From: UMGS1519 sp050951095
GTDB taxonomy: Bacteria > Actinomycetota > Coriobacteriia > Coriobacteriales > Eggerthellaceae
Direction of reading: 5' to 3'
Length of the DNA: 64,000 bases
Assembly (NCBI GenBank): GCA_050951095.1
Contig: JBMNIQ010000006.1
Location: 1 to 64,000 of the forward strand
Shown: in pieces, positions 44,142 to 53,490 of the stretch
Layout of the letters: each line of letters opens with the position of its first letter
Numbering within the stretch: the first letter of the stretch is position 1
Notes under the pieces: generated by a model
Database searches by the model: none
Seen by the model: only the letters and a program-made list of their open reading frames with translations
Told to the model about the DNA's origin: nothing
Made by a program: the position numbers and the translations under genes

Positions 44142-44170
44142 AATGCCCGACGCAAAGCGCCGGGCATTTT
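44142..44170 (+). terminator. Terminator after pheA
   Basis: AATGCCCG (44142-44149) pairs with CGGGCATT (44161-44168), with an inner CGC/GCG extension, followed by TT. It lies between convergent genes. Confidence 0.82.
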
Positions 44171-44172
44171 CA

Positions 44173-45063
44173 TTACGACCGGAACGATCCGTTCTGCTCC
44201 GTGAAGAAGCCCTCCGACACGAGGTCGGCAAGCAGCGAGGCACCCAGCTCCGGATCGACTTCCTGCCTGCCGTCCGCCACCTCGATCGCATCCAGCTGCG
44301 CCAGCAGGTCGCCGCGCGCGATGCCGGGATTCTCCAACACGAGACGAACGAGCTCGGCGCGCTTTTGGCGCCGCGACCCCTCGAAAGCGCTCTGACGCGT
44401 ATGATGGGCGCTCTTGCGCGAGGGATTCGCAACCTGAGTTTTCAGATACGCGCCGTAATCAAGAAGCGCATAGTACCAATCGCGCGGGTTATCCTCCGGA
44501 CACGTCTCCTCCACCAACGGCACGAGCTGCTTGTCGCTGACCGGCTCGTCGGCATCGGCAAACCACTCGTAGAGAAAGACGCTGCGAACATTCGTCTCCA
44601 GATACACGCCCGGCTTGTTCCATGCGAACGCTCGGACGCCGGCGGCAGTTGCCGGCCCGATGCCCGGCAGCGCAAGCAACTCGTCATACGCACACGGAAG
44701 CTTGCCGGCATAGTCTGCCGAGCACAGCTCTGCGCAGCGTTTCAGCATCAAGGCGCGACGGTTGTAGCCCAGACCCTGCCAGCTTTCCAGCACGGCACCC
44801 GTTTCCGCAGCCGCAAGCGCATCGATGGTCGGGAACCGATCCAGGAAACGCTCCCAGTAATTCAGAACGCGCTTAACCTGCGTCTGCTGCAACATGACCT
44901 CGGACACCAAGACGGCATAGGGGTCGTCGATATGGCGCCACGGCAACATACGGTAACGCGCGCGTCCTTCGGCAGCGACCTTTCGCTTGAATGCCGCTAC
45001 CCGGGCCTCATGGGATGCGCCGGAAGGTACTTCGAACGAAGACGCGTTACGCAATGGATTCAT
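44173..45063 (-). CDS. MutY-like HhH-GPD glycosylase lacking the Fe-S cluster
   Basis: 296 aa. The MutY N-terminal signature is strong (LPWRHIDDPYAVLVSEVMLQQTQV, including the catalytic Glu), with the HhH as LPGIGPATAAGV. The catalytic Asp position (LDGNV in MutY) reads LETNV. Where the four Cys of the 4Fe-4S cluster should lie, the sequence is DYGAYLKTQVANPSRKSAHH without Cys. The NUDIX-like 8-oxoG recognition domain is missing; a short winged-helix-like tail replaces it. It is therefore a member of a cluster-less MutY-like clade, substrate uncertain. It overlaps the Rrf2 gene by 17 bp. Confidence 0.82.
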   Translation of the reverse strand: MNPLRNASSFEVPSGASHEARVAAFKRKVAAEGRARYRMLPWRHIDDPYAVLVSEVMLQQTQVKRVLNYWERFLDRFPTIDALAAAETGAVLESWQGLGYNRRALMLKRCAELCSADYAGKLPCAYDELLALPGIGPATAAGVRAFAWNKPGVYLETNVRSVFLYEWFADADEPVSDKQLVPLVEETCPEDNPRDWYYALLDYGAYLKTQVANPSRKSAHHTRQSAFEGSRRQKRAELVRLVLENPGIARGDLLAQLDAIEVADGRQEVDPELGASLLADLVSEGFFTEQNGSFRS

Positions 45064-45610
45064 CCGCAGTTGAAGATGCGCACGATGCCTTTTTGTGCGG
45101 CATCGGCTTCATCTGCGCCTTCTTGACGGGTTTCGACAGAATCTCGCCCAGCATGCGTCCGGCCGTCTCCCCGTCGCGGTCCATGATGGCGCGAATCAAC
45201 GGATGATCGTTGCCCAGCACGAACAGCTCGCTCAGCGTGATAGCGGAGTAGAAGCTCTTCAGCAAGCGCTCGGAGGAAAGCCAGACGCGCCGGTAGTCGC
45301 AGCGATCGCACTTGTCGCAAACGCCCGTATCCGCAGAGCACAGCGCCATGTTCACATCGCCCTGCACGGCCGTGATGACATCGTACATGGTTGTGGTAGC
45401 GGGATCGACCGCCAGGCGGATGCCGCCCTTCGAGCCGCGCGCCGTCTCCAAAAAGCCGGCAAGGGCCAGATCGTGCTGGATTCCGCGGGCGAATGCGTAC
45501 GGGATGCTCTCCTCTTCGGAAATCTCGGAGATAGACACGTACTCATCGCCATGGCGGTAGGCCGAACGAAGGATTCGGCACGCGTAATCGCATCGACGCG
45601 TGATATCCAT
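45047..45610 (-). CDS. Rrf2-family transcriptional regulator with Fe-S type cysteines
   Basis: 187 aa. A winged-helix N-terminus (ISEISEEESIPYAFARGIQHDLALAGFL) is followed by the family's glycine hinge GSKGGIRLA and the effector loop with four Cys (91, 98, 101, 104). IscR/NsrR-type regulators bind a 2Fe-2S or 4Fe-4S cluster with three such Cys and sense iron-sulfur status, NO or O2. The gene shares one base with the upstream gene (TAATG) and overlaps the glycosylase gene, so the three are co-expressed. Confidence 0.87.
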   Translation of the reverse strand: MDITRRCDYACRILRSAYRHGDEYVSISEISEEESIPYAFARGIQHDLALAGFLETARGSKGGIRLAVDPATTTMYDVITAVQGDVNMALCSADTGVCDKCDRCDYRRVWLSSERLLKSFYSAITLSELFVLGNDHPLIRAIMDRDGETAGRMLGEILSKPVKKAQMKPMPHKKASCASSTADESIA

Positions 45611-47049
45611 TACCGGTCCATCCCCTTTCCGTCATACGTATCCAGCTGATCCAAATCCCGCGCGAAGTCCGCAACAAGCGCATCCTCCAAAAGCTGATAC
45701 TCGCGGGATTCGAGCGGCTGACATGCTGCCAGCTTCTCGTAGATGTTCTGCTCCGTCACGCGGACGTATTCACGCTTCAGAATGCTTTCGCGATAGGCCT
45801 GTTCGATGGCATCGCGCGTGCACATGGCAATTTCGAAACGCGACATGTTCGCTGAGGCCTGCACCAGCTTCACCACGTCGAGCCGCGCCAGCGATTCGTG
45901 TTCGCGCACGAGCGCGGTCCAAAGACGCGTGCGTTCGGCATACGTGGGCATATTGATGTCGATGGGCGACAACGGGGAAAGCAAGTCGATCATATAGTCT
46001 TCCAAGTGCCCCCGCGTCGACGCGGACGCCATGACGACCACATTGGGATTGTCCACCGCTGCGCGGATGAGGGCAATGGCCTTCTGCGCACCGCGGGACA
46101 GATGCGGCTGCGTCGCGGCACCGTTCTCATCCGTGTCATCCAGAGGCAAGCCCCACATGTCCACATCCTCGAGGATGAGTATGCCGCGCTCGCCGCTTTC
46201 GGCGAACACGAAGCCGAACTTGTTGCGGATCTGCGGAGAGGCCATGATGCAGAGCACGGCGGCACCCTGGGAATTCGTATCCATGCGGATGCGGATGACC
46301 GGCTCGTCCAGCTCTCCCGCCGTGGCGAACATCATACGTGCTGCATCTTCGCGCGAAGGGGCACGGAAAAGCAGTGTCTCGAACGACGGAAGGCCGTCGA
46401 TGCCGTGCCGGCGGTTCAGCTTCTCGATGAAATCCGTGAACGTGCTGTCGCCGGAAAGGCCGTACCCGCGCCGGCGCATCTCCATAACCGCCGTCTCGAA
46501 GCCCACCAAGTCGTCGTACGTCAGCCGATCGCGGTCGGAATCGTCCTCTTCGGACGGAATCTCCGGCAGCAAGGCGGCATCGCCGTTGCCGACATCGAAG
46601 CCCAGGCCCGCAAGCTTCTCCATGAGGCTCTCCTTGACGGTGCCCGAGACTTCGCTTCCGGGGGCATCGAGCTGCGGGACATCCAGCCCGAGCTGCTTGA
46701 GCTTGCGCGCGGCAAGCTCTTGGAGCCGGGACGAGTATTCACGCGACTCCGCCGGCGAAAGATGGTCCTGCAACCTGCCGAACACGGCTTCCGCGATAGA
46801 GCGGTCGTCAACCTCGCAGGCAAGATTCCAGGCACGATGAAGGCCCTCGACAGCCGGATGGTCGTCGGCGAGCTTTCCGATCTGGCTCTGAGCCGCCGTC
46901 TCATACGCCGTCAGGTACAGCATCATGGCCTCGGTTTTGCGGCCGGATTGCGCCGAGTGGTCGGCAAGGTTCAGATACGCACCGAAGCCGATGCCGGTAT
47001 CCCCTGCCGGTCCATGCATTTCATTCCATTCCGGATTGCTTTCAAGCAT
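45610..47049 (-). CDS. AAA-like protein with degenerate P-loop
   Basis: 479 aa; AAGGAG lies six bases before the ATG. The N-terminal 110 or so residues are helical and TPR-like (LNLADHSAQSGRKTEAMMLYLTAYE). From about 220 an AAA-type core can be traced: ETLLFRAPSREDAARMM sits where a P-loop should be but has no GxxGxGK. A Walker-B-like RGILILEDVDMWG follows near 287-299, then a sensor-1-like VVVMASAS and a helical lid with PTYAERTRLW. It probably does not hydrolyse ATP in the usual way. Function is unknown; its place in an operon with an Rrf2 regulator and a DNA glycosylase may hint at a stress response. Confidence 0.6.
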   Translation of the reverse strand: MLESNPEWNEMHGPAGDTGIGFGAYLNLADHSAQSGRKTEAMMLYLTAYETAAQSQIGKLADDHPAVEGLHRAWNLACEVDDRSIAEAVFGRLQDHLSPAESREYSSRLQELAARKLKQLGLDVPQLDAPGSEVSGTVKESLMEKLAGLGFDVGNGDAALLPEIPSEEDDSDRDRLTYDDLVGFETAVMEMRRRGYGLSGDSTFTDFIEKLNRRHGIDGLPSFETLLFRAPSREDAARMMFATAGELDEPVIRIRMDTNSQGAAVLCIMASPQIRNKFGFVFAESGERGILILEDVDMWGLPLDDTDENGAATQPHLSRGAQKAIALIRAAVDNPNVVVMASASTRGHLEDYMIDLLSPLSPIDINMPTYAERTRLWTALVREHESLARLDVVKLVQASANMSRFEIAMCTRDAIEQAYRESILKREYVRVTEQNIYEKLAACQPLESREYQLLEDALVADFARDLDQLDTYDGKGMDR

Positions 47050-47280
47050 CCGCTACTCCTTGCGTTAGAGCCCGTGATGCGGGCTGGTTATTTTCACCCT
47101 GATTGTACCCGCCTCACTAGCATTTGCACGTCAGTTCAGGGAATCGACGCAAATAAGTATTACGAAGTTTATTGCATTGTAATCTTTGAAAAACAGGTGC
47201 GAAACTCCATTGCGCTGGCGCGCCGAACGGGCGGTGCATACTCAGCGTGCAATGCGGATATACATCGCAGAGGCGCACGG

Positions 47281-48003
47281 CTATTCGCCGATAATCGGCC
47301 AGCCTTCCTCCTTCGCGGTGCGGCGAAGAAGCGAATCCGGTCCGACGGCATAAGGATGGCGAGCCGCATACAGCAAGGGCCGATCCGTATAGTGGTCGCT
47401 GTACGCGTAGTCGATCTCCCAATTGCCCACGCCGTAGCGTTCGTTCGCGAATCGGCGAATGGACGCGACCTTCTCTGGGCCCTCTACCGGAAGGCCTTCG
47501 ACCCGGTCCGTATAGCATCCCTGAGCATCGACGCCCATGCGCGTGGAAATCTGGAAATCGAACGGATAGAAGTGCATGACGCGGTCGATGATGGGTTCGA
47601 ACGTCGCGGAAACGACCATGACCACGCAACCTTCCCGTTTACGGGCGACAATGGCCTGCTCCAATTCGGGACGGAACAGATGGGCGACCTTCTCATCGTA
47701 GAAATCATGCATGATCTTATCGGCCTGCGCCTTCGGCATGCCCTTGAACGCATTGAACACCAAACCGCGCACCCAGCTCTGGTTCAACATGGGCATATGC
47801 ATCTTGTACGCCAAGCCCCAGAAACCGGCCGCAATGCCGTCGATGAGCTTCAGATCATGGTGCTTCAGCAAATAGAGCGTAAGCAACAGGGGCGATTTCC
47901 CCGTAATGCAGGTCCCATCGAAATCGAAAACGGCAAGCCTAACCTTCGGGCGCGCGTTCGGGTTGGGAATACCCTGAGACGATATCCTAACGTTCTCGCT
48001 CAA
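47281..48003 (-). CDS. HAD-IB family phosphatase
   Basis: 240 aa from a TTG at 48003 with AGGGG five bases upstream. The longer frame to 48051 would run through the tRNA-Asp terminator and is rejected. HAD motif I is FDFDGTCITGKS, motif II VVSATFEPI, and the late YSDHYTDRPLL stands for motifs III/IV, typical of HAD-IB (SerB/PHOSPHO-like). Substrate is unknown. The 230 bp between this gene and the AAA-like gene show a small hairpin (47068-47085) and nothing else. Confidence 0.8.
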   Translation of the reverse strand: MSENVRISSQGIPNPNARPKVRLAVFDFDGTCITGKSPLLLTLYLLKHHDLKLIDGIAAGFWGLAYKMHMPMLNQSWVRGLVFNAFKGMPKAQADKIMHDFYDEKVAHLFRPELEQAIVARKREGCVVMVVSATFEPIIDRVMHFYPFDFQISTRMGVDAQGCYTDRVEGLPVEGPEKVASIRRFANERYGVGNWEIDYAYSDHYTDRPLLYAARHPYAVGPDSLLRRTAKEEGWPIIGE

Positions 48004-48013
48004 CTGAACCCCT

Positions 48014-48045
48014 ACAAAAAAGCGAGAAGCAAAATGCTTCTCGCT
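48014..48045 (-). terminator. Terminator after tRNA-Asp
   Basis: A perfect 10-bp stem (48021-48030 with 48036-48045) followed on the minus strand by six Ts, about 15 bp past the tRNA 3' end. Confidence 0.92.
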
Positions 48046-48059
48046 ATCCATTCAAAAAC

Positions 48060-48136
<77 letters not shown>

Positions 48137-48275
48137 GCGTTTCAGCAAGGAGTACAATATCGGAAGTTCGGGGTCTGCGCAAGCCCTGATTTCGATTTCA
48201 TTTCAAATTGCTCATTCTTAGGCGTTTCACCTGGGGTTTTCTATTTGTGTGCAAATTGTGGACTGGGATTTGACG

Positions 48276-48310
48276 TAAAAAGAAGGGCCCCTGCAAGCTG
48301 CAGGGACCCC
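48276..48310 (-). terminator. Terminator after the DUF697 gene
   Basis: A stem of CCCTGCA with TGCAGGG plus flanking GG/CC pairs, followed on the minus strand by TTCTTTTT. It is 34 bp past the stop at 48344. The tract between here and tRNA-Asp holds no gene. Confidence 0.8.
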
Positions 48311-48343
48311 TGAAATTCAGGTCGAGAAAGCTGTCGGGATACG

Positions 48344-49516
48344 CTAATTCGTTTTCACGGCATTGCTGCCGACCGCGGAGACCACGGACTTCCCGAAATT
48401 CGCAACGTCCTGGGGCGTGATGCCGGTAGCATCGGCCGCCGCCTTCAGCACGGACCCGGCAAACGGCACCACCTTGCGCGCGGCATCCTGCACGACATCT
48501 TCGGCCATGCCGCACAGCGATTGCGCGGCGTTCTGAACGTTCTCCTGCACCGAGGCATCGGGAGAGACGCCAAGCGAAGGCGCAATGGACTGCGTCGCAT
48601 CGGCAGCCTTGCCGGCAAGCTGCGCCATATCGCCATCGGCTTCGAAGTACTCGATAAGCGCACGGCCCATTGCCGCCGTGCCGCCGTAGCCGATGCCCGC
48701 CTTGATGGCCCAGCCGATGCCGGGGAATAGACCGGCAAGCTGTCGCGCCAGGGCACGGCAGCCGAATGCGCCGCCGACAACCGCCAGCATCTCCTTCGCG
48801 CGCGCCAGGGACAGGGGCTGGTTATACGCCGCGGCAATCTGCAACAGCATCTTCAGCTGATTCAGGGTCATGATGGGCATATCGGCGCCGGGAAGGATGA
48901 CCACCAAGCCGATGCCGGCATTCTGAACGGACGTGGCGCGGACGGATTCCAGAGAAAGGGGCCGTCGCACGAACGGGAAGGCATTCGCGAAGGCCAGGCG
49001 CGTGTCCTCGAACACTTCGACGATCCAGGACCCCATCTCGTCGCGCATGCGCTCGGCATCATCGGCGGAAAGGGCAATGGGCTCCGTGAGCTTCGCCGTC
49101 GTATCCGCATCGGAATCCCCCTCGTCGCGGATCGGCGAGACGATGTCCTCCTCCAACAACGGGTACTTCGATTCCTTCGCTAGGTACTTCACCGTGGAAG
49201 GCAGCGTCGTCACGACAAGCGACGGCGTATTGAGCGAGCGCAGATCCGCCGCCAGCATGCCCGTATCCTCGCTCATACCCGCAACAAGGACTGCCATATC
49301 CGCCAGGGCGTCCGGCATACGGCCGTCCGTGGGATAATCCTCCACCAGAACGGTTGCATTCGCCGCCGTCGTCTTGAAGGCGGCAGCAACCATATTCACA
49401 AGGTCGTCGGGCGCAGTCGAATCCAGATACAGGTGGACGCGGATGCTCTTGCTGCGCGCTTCCTCCGTATCCGAAACCGCATCCATCACTGCTTTCACAT
49501 CGACGGGTGATTTCAT
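48344..49516 (-). CDS. DUF697-domain protein
   Basis: 390 aa. The N-terminal 160 residues look like a Rossmann-type fold without nucleotide motifs (VLVAGMSEDTG, SLVVTTLPS). From about 215 comes the DUF697 signature (LLQIAAAYNQPLSLARAKEM, AVVGGAFGCRALARQLAGLF, then an amphipathic or membrane-leaning GWAIKAGIGYGGTAAMGRA). In other proteins this domain follows a dynamin-like GTPase; here no GTPase is attached. Function is unknown. AGAAGG lies seven bases before the ATG, just downstream of rodA. Confidence 0.78.
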   Translation of the reverse strand: MKSPVDVKAVMDAVSDTEEARSKSIRVHLYLDSTAPDDLVNMVAAAFKTTAANATVLVEDYPTDGRMPDALADMAVLVAGMSEDTGMLAADLRSLNTPSLVVTTLPSTVKYLAKESKYPLLEEDIVSPIRDEGDSDADTTAKLTEPIALSADDAERMRDEMGSWIVEVFEDTRLAFANAFPFVRRPLSLESVRATSVQNAGIGLVVILPGADMPIMTLNQLKMLLQIAAAYNQPLSLARAKEMLAVVGGAFGCRALARQLAGLFPGIGWAIKAGIGYGGTAAMGRALIEYFEADGDMAQLAGKAADATQSIAPSLGVSPDASVQENVQNAAQSLCGMAEDVVQDAARKVVPFAGSVLKAAADATGITPQDVANFGKSVVSAVGSNAVKTN

Positions 49517-49582
49517 AGCGTACCTTCTTTCCCCGGAATGCGCCCGGCACGGACGGCGCCGCAGCGCACTCCCCTGTTTTCA

Positions 49583-50770
49583 CTATCGACCATTATGCGC
49601 CCAAACGGAGCCCACAAGGCCCAGCAGAACGAAGTTGACAACCATGAACGACGAACCGTAGCTCACGAACGGGAGAGGAATACCCGTGATGGGCATCAGG
49701 CCGCAATCCATGCCGATATTCTCCAGTATCTGGAAGCACCACATGCCAACAATGCACATTACCATGATCATACCGAACAGATCGCCGCTGCCGCGCGCGA
49801 TGCGCATGCTGTTCAGCAGAAGCGAGAGGTACAGTGCCAGGAGGATCAGAGCGCCCACGAAGCCGAACTGCTCCGCAAGCACGCAGAACACGAAGTCCGT
49901 GGCGGATTCGGGCAGATAGCCCAACGTCGACTGCGTCGCGTTCATGAAGCCCTTACCGAACAGGCCGCCGGAACCGATGGCGATCTTCGCCTGCTGCAGG
50001 TTATATCCGTCGCCCGTGGGGTCGTACGAGGAATCCAGGAACACCAGCAGGCGAGCCCGCTGGTAGTTCTTCAAGCCCACATCGCTGCCGGCGAGGGAGT
50101 CGAGCAGCGGGTCCGTTACGAATATGAGGACGATCAGCCCGAACAAGATGCCCACGGTGCCGATGAGATAGCGCGGCGCCGCACCGCCCACCAGCAGCGC
50201 GATGAATGCGATGAACAAGTACACCATGCCGGTGCCCAGGTCGGGCTGCGTCAAGATGCAGATGAACGGCACGCACATGATGGCAAGCGCCTTCAGGTAA
50301 TCATGCAGGTTGTTCAGCCGGCCGCGATAGCGGGCCACCACGCTCGCATCCATGAGGATGACCGTGATCTTCGCGAATTCGCCGGGCTGGAAGCTGATCG
50401 GGCCGAATTTCACCCATGACAGCGCACCGTTCGATTCGACGCCTATGAGAGGAATATGGGGCATCAAGATGAGCACGATGTTGATGATCATGAACACCGT
50501 GACATAGCCGGAAAGCTGATGGTAGTCGAACCGCCACAGCAGCACCATCAGCACGGCGCCGATGACGGCGCCGCCGACTTGGCGCGAGAAATTGTAATCC
50601 GCGTTGTTGTACGTAGCCGTGAAGGAGATCAGCAAGCCATAGGCGGTCACGAGGATGATCGTCAATACGAACGGAACATTGATACCGCGGTTATGCCGTG
50701 AGCGCGACACCGTCTGCGGCTTCTTCCCGCGCGGCATGCGAAGCGAATCGATCTGTGCCATCTGGGGCAT
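49583..50770 (-). CDS. rodA: Rod-shape SEDS peptidoglycan polymerase
   Basis: 395 aa with about ten membrane helices. SEDS hallmarks are present: GALSWVKFGPISFQPGEFAKI, QPDLGTGMVY, SGGLFGKGFMNATQS and the C-terminal TGIPLPFVSYGSS. It polymerises lipid II during side-wall growth in complex with PBP2. It is the last gene of mreB-mreC-mreD-mrdA-rodA. Confidence 0.95.
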   Translation of the reverse strand: MPQMAQIDSLRMPRGKKPQTVSRSRHNRGINVPFVLTIILVTAYGLLISFTATYNNADYNFSRQVGGAVIGAVLMVLLWRFDYHQLSGYVTVFMIINIVLILMPHIPLIGVESNGALSWVKFGPISFQPGEFAKITVILMDASVVARYRGRLNNLHDYLKALAIMCVPFICILTQPDLGTGMVYLFIAFIALLVGGAAPRYLIGTVGILFGLIVLIFVTDPLLDSLAGSDVGLKNYQRARLLVFLDSSYDPTGDGYNLQQAKIAIGSGGLFGKGFMNATQSTLGYLPESATDFVFCVLAEQFGFVGALILLALYLSLLLNSMRIARGSGDLFGMIMVMCIVGMWCFQILENIGMDCGLMPITGIPLPFVSYGSSFMVVNFVLLGLVGSVWAHNGR

Positions 50771-50786
50771 GCGTGCGTCCTCCTTT

Positions 50787-52925
50787 CTAATCCGAACGGC
50801 TGGAGGAAGACCCGGTCGTTGCCGCCGTCTGCGTATATACAGCCTGGATGCTCTCCATCTTCGTATTCAGCTTGCCATCGTTGTAACGCAGAGCCGCACG
50901 CATGACCTTTGCCGCCGTGGGCGCCGCATACGTGCCGCCGGCCTCGCCTTCCTCGATGATGCACGTGACGACGTATTTCGGATTGTCATAGGGCGCATAG
51001 CAGGCGAACAGCGCGTGGTCGTTCTTATCCGTCTGCTCGGCCGTGCCGGTCTTGCCGGCCACCTTGTACCCTTTCACGATGTTCGTGATGCTGGACGTGT
51101 TCTGGACGACGCCGATGAGGCCCTGCTTCAGCAGGTCCAGGTTCGAGGAATCGATGTCATCGATTGTGCTCTGCACGCCCGGGTTGTTGTCGATGACTAC
51201 GTCGCCGGAGGAATTGCGCACCTGCTTCAGCAAGTGCGGCTTCACGATGTTGCCCCCGGTGGCAATGGCGCCGTAGGCAACGGCAAGCTCCAACATGGTG
51301 CCCTGGACATAGCCCTGGCCGATGACCATGTTCGTCATGTCGCCCGGCAGCCACTGCGCCTCCTCGGGCTCGTCCTTGAAATACTCCGCCTTCCATTCGG
51401 GCGTGGGAATGCGCCCCGTGGTCTCGCCGGAGATGTCGATGCCGGTAGCCTGCTCGAAGCCGAACTTCTTCACGTAGTCCTGCATGGCGTCGTTGCCGAT
51501 GGTTCCGCGCGCCTCGTAGAAGTCCTTTGCGATCTCATAGAACACTGTGTCGCACGATTCGATGATGGCGTGCTTGAAATCAAGCGTTCCATGGCCGCCC
51601 TCCTTCCAGCACTTCTGCGCATATTGCGAACCGAACCCGGTCCACGTGCCGGTGCACGTCCACGTCTTCGTGCTGTTCGCGAAACCGTACTTCAGGCCCG
51701 CAAGGCCCGTGAACGATTTGAACGTAGAGGCAAGCGGATACGCGCCGGCAACCACGCGATTCATGAGCGGGTAATAGCTGCTTTCCGTGTTGAACTGGTT
51801 CCAGACATCCTGCGAGATGCCGCCGACGAAGTTGTTCGGGTCGTACGTCGGGTAGTTCGCAAGCGCCAGGATCTCGCCGTTCGTCACGTCCATGCACACC
51901 AGCGCGCCGGCACGTCCGACGCCGGTGCTGCCGTCCGTGGGGTTGATGCATTCGCGCAGCGCCTTGTCGGCCGCCATCTGGACTTGCGCGCGGATGGTCA
52001 AGTACAGATCGCTGCCGCGCGTGGGGCTGGTCTCCCCCACCACTTGCTGGACGTCGCCGCTGGAATCCACGATGAGCGTGCGCACGCCATGGTCGCCCGC
52101 AAGCAGATCGTCATATTGCTGTTCGATGCCGCTCTGGCCAACCTGATCGCCCGACGACAGCGTCCTGCCCTGCGTGGCATTGTTCAGCTGATCTTCGGAG
52201 ACGGTTCCCGTGTATCCCAGCACGTGCGCCGCCAGGGCGCCGTAGCAGTAATGGCGGACCGTCTGCTCCTGCGTCGTGACTCCGGAGAACGCCTCGGAAT
52301 GCTCGGAGATGAACGCCGCATCGCGGATGGAAACGTTGCTGGCCACAACGCGTTGGCTCTGCGCGCCGTTCGTTGAATCGTTGATGCGGCTCCGGACCAC
52401 GCCCACCGGCAATCCCAGAAGCACGGAAAGGCGCTGCACGACATCGCGGTTGTCGGCAACGTCCGCATCGGCCAGCACCGCAAGCGAGGACGTGTTGTCG
52501 ACAAGCGCCTTGCCGTCTGCGTCGTAGATCACTCCGCGCGGCGCCTGCGTCGTGACGGTGGTATAGAGGTTCCGCTGCGCATCTTGGGCATAGGAAGCAC
52601 CCTCGAGAATCTGCAGGCTCCACAGCTTCGCCGTAAGCGAGCCGAACACGGCTGCCAGGAGCACGCCCATGGCCACGAACCGGGAGTGCAGTCCGGATAC
52701 GCGGTCGCCGGAAGGCGAAGGACCGCCGGACACGGCCGGCTTCTCATCGGGGATGCCGCGCGCAGAATCGCGCGTGCCCACGCCGAACGTGCTGATAAGC
52801 TGTCCGACCCCGCGACCGACGGATGGCCGGTTATCGGAATTCTTCCGCTTGACGCGCAGATAGATTACCACCGCGATGACCACGGCGGCAAGCGTCAATA
52901 TGCCTGCGATGATTGCAGATGCCAT
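50787..52925 (-). CDS. mrdA: Penicillin-binding protein 2 (class B transpeptidase)
   Basis: 712 aa from the ATG at 52925, 12 bp after mreD; a longer frame overlapping mreD is rejected. An N-terminal membrane helix (ILTLAAVVIAVVIYLRV) is followed by a basic linker and then a second helix near 85 (FVAMGVLLAAVFGSL), so the anchor is unusual for a class B PBP, which normally has one. The pedestal starts at APRGVIYDADG. The transpeptidase has the active Ser in LASTFKSF, the SxN-position ESCDTVFY, and AGKTGTAEQ. It crosslinks peptidoglycan with RodA. Confidence 0.93.
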   Translation of the reverse strand: MASAIIAGILTLAAVVIAVVIYLRVKRKNSDNRPSVGRGVGQLISTFGVGTRDSARGIPDEKPAVSGGPSPSGDRVSGLHSRFVAMGVLLAAVFGSLTAKLWSLQILEGASYAQDAQRNLYTTVTTQAPRGVIYDADGKALVDNTSSLAVLADADVADNRDVVQRLSVLLGLPVGVVRSRINDSTNGAQSQRVVASNVSIRDAAFISEHSEAFSGVTTQEQTVRHYCYGALAAHVLGYTGTVSEDQLNNATQGRTLSSGDQVGQSGIEQQYDDLLAGDHGVRTLIVDSSGDVQQVVGETSPTRGSDLYLTIRAQVQMAADKALRECINPTDGSTGVGRAGALVCMDVTNGEILALANYPTYDPNNFVGGISQDVWNQFNTESSYYPLMNRVVAGAYPLASTFKSFTGLAGLKYGFANSTKTWTCTGTWTGFGSQYAQKCWKEGGHGTLDFKHAIIESCDTVFYEIAKDFYEARGTIGNDAMQDYVKKFGFEQATGIDISGETTGRIPTPEWKAEYFKDEPEEAQWLPGDMTNMVIGQGYVQGTMLELAVAYGAIATGGNIVKPHLLKQVRNSSGDVVIDNNPGVQSTIDDIDSSNLDLLKQGLIGVVQNTSSITNIVKGYKVAGKTGTAEQTDKNDHALFACYAPYDNPKYVVTCIIEEGEAGGTYAAPTAAKVMRAALRYNDGKLNTKMESIQAVYTQTAATTGSSSSRSD

Positions 52926-52936
52926 AGCAAGGCGCC

Positions 52937-53476
52937 TCAGCTGAACCGGATATTCGCAGCGCCGTTTCCACGACCGGAATTGCCCATACCGCGGAACGGG
53001 GCCGAGAAGTGCATGATGACCAGATACCAGAGAATGCTCAGCGTGGCGTCGTAGAGCGTGCACGGAAGGGCCCGATACAGCATGGCATCCGAGAAACTTG
53101 CCGCACCGGCTCCCACCATGAACAGCGCATAGACCAGATCGACGCCGAACAGCGCGATGAGCAGCACGATGATGCTCATGAGCAGGTTGTCGTTGCCGAC
53201 GGTCTGGGAGACCATCGTCACGGCGAACACGGCAATCAGCAGGCACAGGGACGTCAGCCCCACGGCGCTGCTGCCGAGCAGGTCGGCTATAAGGCCCATG
53301 ACGAACGCGAGCACGTAATGCGGGGAATCGGAGCGGACCATGGCGAAGGCCACCACGAACGACGTGATGAAGTTCGGGACGGCATTGCCGATCTGCATAT
53401 TCGATGCGAGTATGACCTGCGCTAAAACGGCGATAGCCGCAAAGACGATGGTCATGCGATGGCGCGATATGTCCAT
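52937..53476 (-). CDS. mreD: Rod shape-determining membrane protein MreD
   Basis: 179 aa with five or six hydrophobic helices and few loops. A polar, Gly/Asn-rich C-terminus (GNSGRGNGAANIRFS) follows the last helix. Sequence similarity within this family is low; position between mreC and mrdA makes the call. Confidence 0.88.
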   Translation of the reverse strand: MDISRHRMTIVFAAIAVLAQVILASNMQIGNAVPNFITSFVVAFAMVRSDSPHYVLAFVMGLIADLLGSSAVGLTSLCLLIAVFAVTMVSQTVGNDNLLMSIIVLLIALFGVDLVYALFMVGAGAASFSDAMLYRALPCTLYDATLSILWYLVIMHFSAPFRGMGNSGRGNGAANIRFS

Positions 53477-53490
53477 TGGCTATCCCCTTT

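Noticed and set aside
48003..48051. HAD-IB gene starting at the ATG at 48051
   Set aside because: That start lies in the tRNA-Asp terminator; the TTG at 48003 has a ribosome site and leaves the terminator intact.
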